Source: Lepas anatifera
Taxonomy: Eukaryota; Arthropoda; Thecostraca; Lepadidae
Assembly (NCBI GenBank): GCA_034440635.1
Contig: JAOTON010000330.1
Span: 62,001 to 126,000, forward strand
Direction: 5' to 3'
Length of the DNA: 64,000 nt
The number at the start of each line of letters is the position of its first letter. Within the stretch, counting starts at the first letter, position 1. A program made the translations under genes and the position numbers. A model generated the notes under the pieces. That model saw only the letters and a list, made by a program, of their open reading frames with translations. It did not search any database and was not told where the DNA came from. Shown here one piece after another: positions 10,427-21,358 of the stretch.

Positions 10427-10497
10427 TCATTGGGGGCCAAATTCCCGGCACTGGGGGGCATTTCGGCCGACTGAGGGCCGATTGGCCCCCCAGTTAA
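10427..10497. repeat. GC-rich inverted repeat (hairpin)
   Basis: The words tgggggccaa and ttggcccccca flank a G/C-rich centre, giving a stem of about ten bases. It could be a small MITE-like remnant or the end of an element similar to those with ggggcc termini elsewhere in the window. Confidence 0.4.
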
Positions 10498-11335
10498 CAT
10501 GTTAAAAAATGGCCTGCATTGGCTTATCAGAAGTCTATAATGCAGAATGTATTTACCAGTCTAACCATTGTCTATTTTCCCTTGGATCAAACCGACATTT
10601 TGTCACACTAAATATTCTGCTAAAGAGCACATAACCTGTGACACTCCCACTTATATACAAGAAATGAACCATATAGGGGCTTGCAACCTACTTCAGGAGA
10701 TAGGTGTCACTTTTTTCTGCATGACAGATAATTGCTGATTTAATGAGCACACCACAAATAAATGCCTCAGACCTTGATTCGGAGTTTTTCCTCCTGTTTT
10801 TGCCTTGAGATATTATTTACAGCAAAACAAAGATAAACATATTTTGTAGTGAGAGTTGGCTATGTGCAAGTCTTTTTTTACAAAACTAAGCTTTGTAAGA
10901 CACTTGACCTTTTGTTCTCTGTGATCAAGGCCATGTGTTATACCAAAAGTCATGGAGAGGAAATAAATTTTCCTTTGACTCTCTGCCTTACCTCATATCT
11001 TCATTTAACTTGACAAATATGCTTCTTTCCTTGGCACAAGCAGGTAAATTACATATGTTCAGATGTTCAAGTGGATACATATGTTCAACATTGTGCCAAA
11101 TACATATCCACTCTTGGCTTAGACTGGTCCAGTGTGCAGTGTGCAAGGAATGCCATTTTCGACAAAATATCGTCTGTGTAAGTGCCCATCGAGACAGGAG
11201 CCAGTAATGTGAATTTTACTACTCTGGTGCAAATTTTTGAGATTGGTGCACAGGAGGCGATACTGCAAAATCACAAATCATGTGAGAGGAGGAAAAACAG
11301 ACTAAAAATAAGCAACTACAAAGTAATTGCAACCA
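10498..11335. other. Non-coding stretch without assignable features
   Basis: No protein domain, RNA gene or clear repeat. Composition is AT-rich and unremarkable. Confidence 0.4.
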
Positions 11336-11490
11336 ATTTGACAAGTGTGCCACAGTCTGCAAAGTATGGCAGCAGGCCAGACGAGTCGCACCAGCCATCT
11401 AAAATTCTCGCACTGCCAGCCACCAAAAATTCGCACCAATCTGCCATACCTATACCAGGGAGAAAAACGCACTCATTCCTACCCACACGA
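11336..11490 (+). repeat. Short dispersed repeat, copy 2 (pairs with 5266-5430)
   Basis: Homologous to 5266-5430 over about 150 bp in the same orientation, with shared words such as 'accagccatctaaaatt'. After 'cctaccc' the two copies diverge completely. About 300 bp of unassigned sequence separates it from the LTR remnant at 11787. Confidence 0.6.
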
Positions 11491-11786
11491 TGATATGCTA
11501 CCTCTCTTATTAGTTAGTTAGTGGAGGACTTTTTATAATGCCCCCTTCTACGTATTTATAGCCATTTAGCCATTATTTGTTTGGTTTTCAGTGTCACCTT
11601 CCTCACACCAGTCTCACAAATTCACACCAGGTTGATAAAATCCACACCACTCGCTCCTGTCTCCAAAAGCACTCGAACCGACGAGATCTCGTCAAAAATG
11701 TCATACTTTGCACGCTGGAGTGTGCCAGACTTACTGCAAGCTAGGCTCAGGAAAGTTTTGCAAACCTGCAGGTAATGTATGTATAG
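11491..11786 (+). other. Unassigned sequence with one exon-like ORF
   Basis: A short frame starting at 11698 (MSYFARWSVPDLLQARL...) has an A-rich context before its ATG. It runs into a CTGCAG|GTAATG donor-like site at about 11771. This could be a first coding exon, but no second exon or homology supports it, and it abuts a retrotransposon LTR. I leave it uncalled as a gene. Confidence 0.2.
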
Positions 11787-11957
11787 CGCCAGGGCCGGTG
11801 TAATACTTGTCCGTATAAACCGTACCGCGGCCCTCGTGCCGCCTATCGGTCAATCCCGGCACTGTGTGTGTTGTCATTCGCGCGTCGCCTGTGTGCCTCA
11901 ATGCACGTCTCCGAATACAAGTCCCGTCGGTTCTACCGCTGTGCTCATCTATACTGG
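11787..11957 (+). repeat. 5'-truncated LTR of Gypsy 2
   Basis: Nearly identical in inverted orientation to 5431-5601. Immediately downstream, 'tggtggcagcgc' is a plausible TGG-initiated primer site. The left end is shorter than in the inverted copy, so the LTR start has been lost. Confidence 0.6.
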
Positions 11958-12084
11958 CCTGGTGGCAGCGCATCTTCCTACTTTCGCCTCCACATTTGTA
12001 GGTTTTAGTGACAGCACAATTCTTTACCTGGGATCGGTAGAAACAACAATACTTCGTTGGAAATCGACGGGACTAATTTTTAAG

Positions 12085-12696
12085 ATGGCGACGGCCCGTG
12101 CCCCGAAACAGTGGGCTCTTACGAAGCATGAGACTATAACAAGCTTTGAAAAATGGCGTCAGAATCTTGAATACACACTCTCTCTGGATGTCAACTTCTC
12201 TCATTTCCTTACCCCAGGTGCCACCTGGCTGAAGAAATCCCGGGACGCCCCCATCCGGAGTTTCGTCGACGACGGTGAGGCTGTTCCTGTCGAACATCGT
12301 CGTACTCCAGATCAGAAGTCCGCTCAGCTTAAACTTATGCTGGGACAAATTGCGAATTTCTGTCCCGTCATCGCCCGGAACACCATTACCAAGTCATCCA
12401 CGTCTCTGGCCACCATCTGGCAGCATATTCGGCTTCACATTACGGATTCCAAACATCCGGCGCCCACTTCCTTGCTTTTGCCGAGCTGCGGCAAGGTGCT
12501 GACGAACGCCCTGAGGACCTGTACCAACGCTTGCTGGCCTTTATCAACGACAACCTGCTTCGACTGGAGTTTGGCATCAGCCATCACGGAACAGTGCCTG
12601 CGGAAGAGGAAGACTTTTCCCCGACCCTAGAAAACGTAATTGTGCTTCAGTGGCTTCGGCTCCTCCATCCCGGCCTCCCAGTTCTCGTGAAATAGA
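12085..12696 (+). pseudogene. Gag N-terminal region of Gypsy 2
   Basis: The frame from ATG 12085 reads [18 protein letters not shown] and continues with a tryptophan-rich gag-like region ([25 protein letters not shown]) through about residue 120. A frameshift near 12450 moves the continuation into another phase, where the capsid-like segment [19 protein letters not shown] is read. A 57-bp insertion at 12709 interrupts the next part. I recognise this as gag of an animal retrotransposon group from its sequence style. It has no function in this state. Confidence 0.7.
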
Positions 12697-12708
12697 GGTA
12701 CGGTCCTG

Positions 12709-12765
12709 TTTGTTCGTTATTCCCGTTTAAGGGCGCACCAACCAGTGTGGTCATATAGCGCCCAT
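12709..12765 (+). mobile_element. 57-bp insertion with 13-bp target duplication
   Basis: The 13-mer aggtacggtcctg occurs at 12696-12708 and again at 12766-12778, flanking 57 bases that interrupt the gag frame. The insert contains complementary words gggcgc and gcgccc, plus acca and tggt inside them, so it can fold. It is too short for a known SINE. A truncated retroposed small RNA is one reading. Confidence 0.55.
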
Positions 12766-13019
12766 AGGTACGGTCCTGAGTTGCGATCCAGGACTCTGGC
12801 CTCGCTTAAGCCGGAGATTAGCCAGGTTCTTGACTCGCTCTTGGGCGAGTCACACACTGCAGAGGGCGCTAAAGTTCTTCGCGCCGCCGCGGAGAATATC
12901 CGGATTTCTCCGCACCAGGCCTCTTCCTTCCCGACACGTCCGGGTCCTCGGCCGTCACCGGGTGTGGACCGACCCCGCCCGTCCTCCCTAGCTCAGCACA
13001 AGAACAATCATCTCGGCCA

Positions 13020-14060
13020 GCGCTCATATGCCTTGTGTCAGGCTGCCGGTCGTCCAGGGAGCGAAACGCACTTTTTGAGCCGCTGCCGCTTTTTGCCAGA
13101 TGCCGTTTCCTGGCTGGCGTCCGTCTCATTGTGGGTTGTGAAAGTGACGCAGGTGATGACGACCTTGACGCTCTCGCCAGTCCGCAGGTTAGTGACACCG
13201 AAATTTTTCCTGCCGTCCCCGACTCTCAGTCCTCTGATTCAATCCGTCGTGTGCAAACTGCACCCTCTCCCCATCTCATCGTGTTCCATGACCACCATCC
13301 CCTCCGTCTTACGCTTGACACCGGTGCGGAGGTGAACCTCCTCCGTTCTTCTGTGGCTGTGAAACTCGGTGCCACCATCCGTAAGACCTCAGAGACGGCG
13401 TATCAGGCCGACGGCCATTCAGCCCTGGCTATTTTGGGTGAGACGCGACTGTCCCTGCACCGTGAGGACCGTGTATTAACTCTTGATGCGCAGGTAGTAA
13501 GCGACCTCGATGTCGATGTGCTTGCTGGCGCTACATTCATGCGCACCAATGATGTGCCAGTGCGTCCTGCTGCTTGCACAGTTTCAATTGGTGAATCCGT
13601 AATTTTCAGGTATGACTGTGATAAGTCAACAGCTCCCGACACCCCTGAGGCACGGCGCGCCCCCTGTACGCTGCGCGCTCCAGTCTCTCAAACTATCTGG
13701 CCAGGAGACTACTTGGAGCTCACCGCACCCGAGTTCGCCCCTGAATCCTGCATCTCTATCGAGCCGACCTTGTCCTCGCCGCGCCAAGGTGACCCGGCAG
13801 ACACGTGGCCCCGTCCGACTGTCACCCAGCTAGTGGCAGGTAAAATTCGTGTCCCAAACCTGAGTGCATCACCTGTCCATGTCCGCCAGCACAGTCATCT
13901 GTGCAATATTTATTCAGTAACCTCTCCCAATGCTGAGCCAGCCAAGCAGCTTCCTGATCTATCGGTCCCCCCCCGCACCCGCACCTGGTGCTCACGTGGG
14001 CGTGGTGCGGATCGATCCGGACAACACTTTGCCTCCATCTATTCGATTCCAGTTTGCTGA
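13020..14060 (+). pseudogene. Gag knuckle, protease and start of RT region (Gypsy 2)
   Basis: Around 13025-13090 a CCHC-like knuckle is visible (LCQAAGRP...THFLSRC), but the first cysteine position holds Tyr. The frame from 13035 then carries the aspartic protease site LTLDTGAEVNLL at about 13309-13344 and a downstream DVLAGATFM segment. The phase is lost in a run of eight C at about 13966-13973, after which RT is read from the frame at 13930. The protein is broken at both ends. Confidence 0.7.
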
Positions 14061-14637
14061 CATCATGGACGAGTATGCGTCTGTATTCAATCCCTCCTTC
14101 CCCGGGTATAACGGGGCCAAAGGCCCGATCAAAGGTGTGGTTAATATCGGCTCTTTCCAGCCTCCGCAGCGCCCTGGTCAGGTTCCCCAGTGCGAGCACA
14201 GTCGCCTCAACGAGCTTCAAACTAAATTCGACGAGCTTGAAGCGCTTGGTGTGTTCAGAAAGCCAGAGGACGTAGGTGTTGTGGTTGAATACGTCAACCC
14301 CTCCTTTCTGGTTAACAAAGCCGGGGGCGGAACCCGCTTAGTCACCGATTTTTCGTCTGTGGGTCAGTACTGCAAGCCTCAGCCGTCGTTGATGCCCGAC
14401 GTGGAATCTATCCTCCGCACTATCGGCGGATGGCGTTTTCTCATATCCACAGACCTCACCAAAGCGTATCACCAACTACCCTTAACCCGTTCATCCATGA
14501 AGTTCCGCGGCGTATCCACCCCGTTCAAGGGAAATTGCGTCTACACACGTTGCGCCATGGGTATCCCTGGCTCAGAATCAGCACTCGAAGAGCTCATGTG
14601 CCGCATTCTTGGTGATCTTATTCAGGAGGCCGGGTCG
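13930..14637 (+). CDS. Reverse transcriptase N-terminal half (Gypsy 2)
   Basis: The frame contains the RT fingers/palm start: an EALGVF segment, [20 protein letters not shown], then the block [13 protein letters not shown], which holds the first catalytic Asp, and MGIPGS before the hinge. It terminates at 14638 because of a one-base shift. The active-site box is read in another phase immediately downstream. The spacing matches Gypsy RT once the shift is allowed for. Confidence 0.8.
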
Positions 14638-14639
14638 TA

Positions 14640-15118
14640 AAACTCGCAGACGACCTTTTCTGTGGGGGCAACAGCCCACAGGAAGTTCTTGACAACAGGC
14701 GCCTCGTTTTGGAGGCACTGCATGCTTGTGACCTCCGCCTATCTGCATCAAAGACTGTGATCTGTCCACGGTCCACAACTGTCCTCGGTTGGACATGGTC
14801 TGAGGGTTCTATCTCTGCCAGCCCTCACCGCATCTCTGCGCTCGCTACCTGCAAACTCCCCACCACGGTGAAAAACCTGCGGAGCTTCATCGGGGCTTAC
14901 AAAGCTCTCAGCCGAGTGATACCTCACACTGCCAACATTTTGTCTCCACTTAAGACTGTTTGTGCAGGACGTGAGTCCTCTGACCGGATTGCATGGTCAG
15001 ATGATCTGACCATCGCTTTCTCCGGTGCTCAGACAGCGCTGCGAACTCAGCAGTCCGTGGTTCTGCCCCGTTCCTCAGATCAGCTGTGGATCGTAACCGA
15101 CGGCTCTGTTAAACACTG
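14640..15118 (+). CDS. RT C-terminal half and RNase H start (Gypsy 2)
   Basis: In this phase the catalytic box LADD (14643-14654) is followed by the connection segment CDLRLSASKTVICPRSTTVLGW and a thumb region. The opening of RNase H (WIVTDGSVKH) contains its first catalytic Asp. LADD replaces the usual YxDD. The frame ends at about 15118, where the macrosatellite sequence 'cactgattggctg' takes over, so RNase H is cut off after a few residues. Confidence 0.75.
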
Positions 15119-17430
15119 ATTGGCTGATCCGGAGAGGTTAAGTGGCAGGCTTGTGGCATTGTCCCCGAAAACAGAAGCCGTACCTCTATTTGTTTGGCCG
15201 TGCAAGCATCGTAAGTGTTCCATTGCTTTACCACTAATGCATAGGGTATCTTCACACTGGGGGCGCGGTAGTGAGTGTCTAGCTGGCTTCCGAGCACCCG
15301 GGTTCAGGCCCGGCGGCTTCCCTGAACAAGGAGCAAGCTGGCTCCCGAGAAACCCTTCCAACAGGGAAAGTTACGCCATACCTGCTCAAAGCCTATATTA
15401 TTATCTTCACACTGGGGGTGCCTGTGCTTAGCAAAGAGTACTGTTTTACCTATAATATGATGACTCCACCAGACGTTACTCCATTCCCGAAAACAGTACC
15501 CGTAGCTGCGTTTGTTTGGCACTGCTAGCATTAAAAGTTTTCCGTTGCTTTAGCACAAATTCATTGGGTATCTTCAGACTGGGGGTGCCTGTATGTCCAG
15601 AGGGGCACTGTCTGCACATATGACCATCTCACTCAATCAGATGGTGTCAGTAATCGTTGTTTTAGTACGTAAACAGGCTATCTGTTTTGACAGGGACCGT
15701 ATAATATCCGAAAATTCAGTTTTGAAGGGGTGTAAGTCCAAGCTCAAGGTCACGTGGCACGCACTAGGTCGCACCCAAAGAGTTTTAAATGGTTTTATTT
15801 GAAAATAATCCCTTTGGGTACAAACAAGGTAAGATTCGTCAAAAACATACCCATACAGTCACAGCCAGGGGCTTGTAAACTCTAAAAATTAGAAAAAAGC
15901 CAGAAATTCTATAAACCTGTAAAAATCTCCTTAATGAGGGACCTTTATCGAAACAAGTGTTGGGCAGTTAAAGTATGTTAGTGGTCATAGTTGCACCGAG
16001 GGTATTAGTTTTGCCCCATTTTGAAAGGCCTCGGTGCTATAGGGGCCACCCACCCGAATGGAGAGGAAAAATATATCCTAAAGGTTTTGCGCAGTGGAGG
16101 ACCCCTGGCCAATCTCATACTACCGAATAACCACCCATCCACTGGTCCCAGGTAATTTGTCCATGCATGCATACACTTATTGGCCCAGGGTGCCACCGGT
16201 GCCCCCAACGGGGCCCTCTCTTGGGGGGCAAATTCGAGATTTTTGGGCTGCAACGTGATTTTCAAGGTCAAATTGCACGAAATTTCGAGTTTTCCCAGAT
16301 ATACCACCTATACCCCCTAGTAGTCGAAGGTACCGACTAACACCCCAGAGAGTTTCATTGAATTCCATGAGGCCAATTTTTTTAAATTTCATTTGTTTCA
16401 TTTTTCCAAAAATCTCCCATGACATAACACGTCAAATTCCACGTGCAGATTGCACGTGCCTCGATGTTTTCCTGGGGTAGTGACCCATACCCCAGGGTAG
16501 GTCCCCATGGGTACCCTATCATGTTAAAAAAGAAACAAAATTGTACGACGCAATTTTCAGCAAATTGCCATCTTTGTTTCCGTAATGTTAAACTCTATGG
16601 GGAGAAAAGGGGTGTCGATTGCACGTGCATTCAAATTTTCCTGGGGTAAATTTACCTATGCCACAAAGTAGATTACCATCAGGACCTTTGCTCTAGAAAA
16701 AATCATCAAAATCGCACAAGCCGTTTGAGCTGGCACCAAGGTGCCCCGATTCGCAGCACTTAGGGGAAACATGTCCCTGATGAGTTAGCTCAGTTAATTT
16801 TTAATGGAAAATCTCAACTCTAAGGAATAGAGCTTTTCAGCATTGGAAATCACCTTCGGATACGTGGGGGCGACGCCTTTAGGGGCATCGCAAGACGATT
16901 GCACGCGCACTTATTAGCTTCTTCGGAACGGAACAACCTTGGTAAAGAATTTTTCAGTGACGTCTGCAAGTGCAAAACTTGCACCCTCCAGTTTTTAGTT
17001 CACAAATCCCCCACTGAACAGTTCGGCACAAAAGACAAATTGGTATCTCCGGAACGGAGGACCTTCGTGAGACTTCCTTTGTCACGTGACCACGTGCAAA
17101 TGTTCCACTTTGCTGACTTTAGCTCATAAAATAACCCCTAAATACCAAATTTCAGCCGAATCGCCCCACTGGTTTTAGAGCTATAGCCTATTCGGGTCGT
17201 GCGCTACTGCGCATGCGCAGTGCCCCGGTCACTGATTAGCTGTTTAAGAAAGTTGTAGTAGCAGGCTTGTGGCACTGTCCCCGAAAACAGGAGGCGTAGC
17301 TCTATTTCTTTGGCCGCGGAAGTATTATAAGTGTTCCATTGCTTTAACACTAATGCTTAGGGTATCTTCACATTCGGGGTACCTGTGTTTATACCAGAGT
17401 GCCGTTTGCACCTATAATACTATCACTCCA
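15115..17430 (+). repeat. 2.1-kb macrosatellite, unit A and start of unit B (outside the palindrome)
   Basis: This is the first of a tandem series of units about 2.0-2.13 kb long. Unit A starts at 'cactgattggctg' and ends at the actgcgcatgcgcagt palindrome (core 17209-17218). Within the unit, 160-170 bp sub-repeats open with 'gtatcttcacactggggg'-like words. Later come blocks with 'cacgtgca' E-box-like words and 'catgtccctgatgagttagctc'. It is noncoding and carries a SINE at 15264. Only 17431 onward has a partner in the right arm. Confidence 0.85.
15264..15401 (+). mobile_element. tRNA-derived SINE, copy 2, with 17-bp target duplication
   Basis: The 17-mer tatcttcacactggggg lies at 15247-15263 and 15402-15418 and brackets the element. 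Inside are an A-box-like 'ggtagtgagtgtctagctgg' and a B-box-like 'gggttcaggcc', then a body ending near 'aacccttccaacagggaaag' that matches the SINE at 3364-3500. The element sits in unit A of the macrosatellite and has no counterpart in other units, so it inserted after the units were amplified. Confidence 0.8.
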
Positions 17431-18400
17431 TTAGATGTGACTCTAATACCAAAAACGGTGGACGTAGCTTCATTTGTTTGGCCACGCAAGAATCATAAGT
17501 GTCCCCCTGCTTTAACACTAATTAATATGGTATCTTCAAACTGAGGGTGCCCTATGTACAAAGGGGCACTGTTTCCACCTATCACCATCTCCCTGTATCA
17601 GATGGTGCCAGTAATCGTCATTTCAATGCGTAAAGAGGCTATCTGTACGAACAGGGACCGTATACGGTCCAAAAATTAAGTTTTGGATTGGTGCCGGTCC
17701 GCACTCAAGGTCACGTGGCACACGCTAGGTGGCACCCAAAGGGTTTCAAATAATTTAATTTGAAATTTAATCCCGTTGGATACAAACGAGGCAAGCTCTG
17801 TCGAAAACATTCACATACAGTAGCAGCCAGGGGCTTGTTAACTCAAAAATTCAGAAAATCTTCAAAAATTTTATAAACCTCTAAAAATCTCCTTAATGGG
17901 GACCTTTATTGAAACAAGTGTTGGGCAGGTAAATTCTGTCAGTAGTAATAGTGTCACCGCAGGTGTTAGTTTTACCGCATCTTGAAAGGTCTTGGTGCTA
18001 TAGGGGTCACCCTCCCGATTGGAGAGGAAAACATATATTTTAAAGGTTTTGCGCAGTGGAAGACCCCTGGCCACTCCCATAGTACCCAATATCCTCCTAT
18101 GAATTGGTTCCAGGTATTGTGTCTATGTATGCATACACTTATTTTAAAAATTATTCAGCTTTTGGATGGTAATGTCTGTATTCCGTCTTTTCTCGATTTT
18201 TAGGGATGAACTTATTGGTTTCCACCGGTATAGTGGCCTTAACGCAACCGGTAGCTGGCCAAATCAGCTATAGATGGCAGTGCAGGCGTGTTTCTTTAAC
18301 AGCACAGACGTTTGTATCTGAGTGCGCTAGCCAGGTGAAGACAGAGCGGATCACTAAAGTAATTTGCATATCCCGTTACAGTCTGCTATAGTCCGTAAAA

Positions 18401-19003
18401 ATGCCTGATCTAAAGGTTTTGACACTTAATGTCCGCGGGCTACGCTTGCCTGCCAAAAGACGCGCGGTTTTCCGTTTTCTCCACAGCAACTATCCTAATC
18501 ACATTGCTGTCATTCAAGAAACGCATTCTTGTCCTCAAGACTCCCAGTATTGGAAAGCAGAGTGGGGTGCTGAAGCTATATTTTCGCATGGTCAAAGCAT
18601 TAAAGAGTGTGGGGTCGCAATTCTTCTACCCAGATCTTTGTTAGGACTTGCTCGGGTTGATGTAAGGTTTACCTCTGACAATGGACGGCTCATAATCGTT
18701 GATATAGTATTTCAGCAATGTGATGTTAAATTGATAGCAGTTTATGCCCCAACCCAAGGTCAAAGAAAAGAGCAACTTAATTTTTTCGACTTATTGAAAC
18801 AGAAAGCCGAAAATATGTCGGAGACAGAAAAGAATCTATTGCTTCTATGTGGAGATTTGAATCTACATTTAACGCACCGCGATGCTAGGAAATCACACTT
18901 TGTTGTTTCAACCGCAGCAAAAAGATTTAATGACTTAATGAAAGAGCACGACCTAATAGACCTGTGGCGGCATAGCAACCCTTCGCTAAGGAGGTACACA
19001 TAG
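18401..19003 (+). CDS. LINE apurinic-type endonuclease domain (N-terminal part)
   Basis: The frame has the signature order of LINE endonucleases: LTLNVRGL near the start (Asn of the active site), VIQETHS (the catalytic Glu), VYAPTQ (the Tyr-Ala-Pro motif) and LCGDLNLHL (the Asp/Asn pair). The final SDHWLVSAE block, with the catalytic His, lies after the stop at 19001, in the next open segment (19028-19588). The enzyme nicks target DNA to start target-primed reverse transcription. The start was chosen at ATG 18401 because MPDLKVLTLNVRGL is the usual beginning of the domain. Confidence 0.85.
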   Translation: MPDLKVLTLNVRGLRLPAKRRAVFRFLHSNYPNHIAVIQETHSCPQDSQYWKAEWGAEAIFSHGQSIKECGVAILLPRSLLGLARVDVRFTSDNGRLIIVDIVFQQCDVKLIAVYAPTQGQRKEQLNFFDLLKQKAENMSETEKNLLLLCGDLNLHLTHRDARKSHFVVSTAAKRFNDLMKEHDLIDLWRHSNPSLRRYT

Positions 19004-19978
19004 AGGCGCTTTGCACCCGTAATTCAAATGTCTCGGTTGGACTATATAGTTATAAGTGAGCATATGATGCTTAATAATATGGTCAAACGAATTGAGATAA
19101 AACCATCTGTCCTCTCTGATCATTGGTTGGTTTCAGCAGAAATTGCACTGTTTTCGACAGATAAAGGTCCCGGCCTGTTCCGCTTTAGGAACGAGCTTTT
19201 GGAGGATAGCTGTTTTGTCCAGGCAGTAAAGACAGAAATCGAAAAAGCCACGAAAGGCGAGGAAAATTACTGTGACGTGAATAGCTGGGGATTGAAGTTA
19301 GAAATGTTATGTAGCACGGTAAGAATAATTAGCTTAGGAAGATGGAAACAAAAACAAAAACTTAAGCGGGACGAGAATGAAAAGTTTTTAAGCTTGCTTG
19401 AGAAATGTGAACTCGAGATTAGTACACGGCCTAGTGATGAGTTAGTGACACGTTACCAGGAGCTAAAAAGTGTTGTAAATGAGATTGAATTGGAGAAAGG
19501 CAAGAGAGCCATGATCTATTCAGGAGCTAAATGGGTTGAAGAGGGTGAAAAACCAACACGATATTTCCTGAATTTGTGCAGAAGTTGAAACATGAAGAAA
19601 CAGATCAATGTTCTACGAAGAGAGGACAATCATTTGATAACGGGTAGCAGAGAAATATTGGCATACTGTAAAGAGTTTTTCCAAAGAATATATTACGGTC
19701 GTGATGCATGTAACGTTGAAAGTCTGCAGGAGCGCAGCTCGCTGTGTGACGATTTCTTAGGGGACATCGAGTGCCCGCAACTTAATGACGCAGAAAAGGA
19801 CATTTGTGAAGCTCCAATTACTAGTTTTGAATGCAAGGAAGCCCTTAAAAGCATGATGAACAACAAGGCTCCTTCCGTATCGGGATTTTCTAAAGAATGT
19901 TTCTTGCACTTTTGGGATGATCTTGAAACAATTATTTTGAATTATCTGGAATAAACTAAAGAAAATGGAAAGTTTTTC

Positions 19979-21358
19979 GTGACTCAAAGACGGGGCGTGA
20001 TTAATCTGATCCCTAAACGAGGGGATCAGACGCTTCTAAAAAATAAGCCAGCCATTTGTCTTTTAGACACATTGTATAAGATTGTTGCCAAAGTTATAGC
20101 AAACAGGCTTATGGTAGTCATATCAAAACTTGTTTCGTCTGACCAGACGGGCTCAATCCGAGGAAGATATATTGGCATGAGTATAAGAACCATCGCTGAC
20201 GTCATCGAATATTGCGATGCGGGTAATCTGGATGGAATTCTAATGGCGTTAGATTTTCGAAATGCCTTTAATACCGTCGAATATATATTCATTTACGATA
20301 CATTGGTTAAGTTCAATTTTGGACCCCGTTTTATTGACTGGATAAGAATTTTGCATCGCGACGTTGAGCTCACGGTTATTAATAACGGCTTTACCTCTCA
20401 GTGGTTTAAGCCTACTAGGGGTATCCAGCAGGGTTGCCCCGCTTCTAGTTTAATTTTTTGTCTGGTGGTCGAAATTCTAGCAATTAAAGTGCGTGCGATG
20501 ACTGAAATAAATGGCGTCACTATTTCAGGACAAGAGATTAAATTAGCCCAATATATAGATGACACTACAGTGTTTGTTATGGACAACCAAGCGGCAAAAC
20601 ATGTTCTGGATGTCACCCAAGACTTCGGATTCAAGTCGGGATTGCATCTAAATCTTGAGAAATGTTCTTTTATGTGGCTTGGCGCGCAGAAAAACTCTCA
20701 AGACACTATTTGTGACGAAGTATCCAGTCAACAGGTCAAAATTCTAGGAATAAACTTTAGTGCCTTGCATGCATGTGATAATTTTACGCCAGCATTATCA
20801 AGAATGGAACGGACAATTAATAACCGGACGCAAAGAAGTCTTACTTTGAAAGGCAATATAACGGTGGTAAAATCTCTTTTTGTATCCCAATTCATTTACG
20901 TAATGGCAGCTGCAACTATAGAAAAAAAGAACTTAGAATTAGTTCAGAGTAAAATAATGAAGTTTATTTGGAGAGGTCGGCCGCCTAAAGTTGCCCATAA
21001 GGTCCTGTATCAGGACACCGAATGTGGTGGTTTGAATGCTCCAAACATCTTCAACATGTACAAAGCGATGCGCGTCACTTGGTTTGGAAAATTGTTAGGG
21101 AGTACCGGTCCAACCATTTCCAAAATTCTCCAGAGAAGGATAGGTATGCGGCTCGGACACATTCTAAATGTCAATTATGGAGCACCATGGATAAATTCAA
21201 AACCAATCCCCTTATTTTATAAAGAAATGCTCCAATGGCTTCGCGAAGTAGTGCCAATTCCAGAACCGCGCAGCGGCGAGGACGTGAGGAAACAGATTTT
21301 ATGGAATAATACAGCTTTACGCGTTGGTGGGCGTCCCTTTTTCTCCCGGGCATTGTAA
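19979..21358 (+). CDS. LINE reverse transcriptase domain
   Basis: Conserved RT blocks are visible in order: GVINLIPKRGD, RPAI-like KPAICLLDTLYKI, DQTGSIRGRYIG, LDFRNAFNTVEY with the first catalytic Asp, GIQQGCPASS, and the active box YIDDT. After that come the thumb and a WRGRPPKVAHKVL segment. GIQQGCP and the NNGFTSQWF phrase before it are typical of L1/Tx1-type elements. The segment is in phase with the endonuclease and with 21374-22075 downstream. It is bounded by stop codons at 19952 and 21356 that replace sense codons. Confidence 0.9.
   Translation: MTQRRGVINLIPKRGDQTLLKNKPAICLLDTLYKIVAKVIANRLMVVISKLVSSDQTGSIRGRYIGMSIRTIADVIEYCDAGNLDGILMALDFRNAFNTVEYIFIYDTLVKFNFGPRFIDWIRILHRDVELTVINNGFTSQWFKPTRGIQQGCPASSLIFCLVVEILAIKVRAMTEINGVTISGQEIKLAQYIDDTTVFVMDNQAAKHVLDVTQDFGFKSGLHLNLEKCSFMWLGAQKNSQDTICDEVSSQQVKILGINFSALHACDNFTPALSRMERTINNRTQRSLTLKGNITVVKSLFVSQFIYVMAAATIEKKNLELVQSKIMKFIWRGRPPKVAHKVLYQDTECGGLNAPNIFNMYKAMRVTWFGKLLGSTGPTISKILQRRIGMRLGHILNVNYGAPWINSKPIPLFYKEMLQWLREVVPIPEPRSGEDVRKQILWNNTALRVGGRPFFSRAL

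Larger units (their letters stand above)
11787..15115 (+). mobile_element. Ty3/Gypsy-like LTR retrotransposon 2, truncated
   Basis: From left to right it contains a 5'-truncated LTR (11787-11957), gag (from 12085), a Cys/His knuckle, aspartic protease, RT, and the first residues of RNase H. The sequence stops abruptly at about 15115, where the macrosatellite begins. Integrase and 3' LTR are missing. Several frameshifts break the coding part (about 12450, 13040, 13966-13973 and 14620-14636). The same LTR appears inverted at 5431. I assign it to the Gypsy-like group by the gag-protease-RT layout. With integrase missing, that assignment is less certain than for element 1. Confidence 0.8.
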
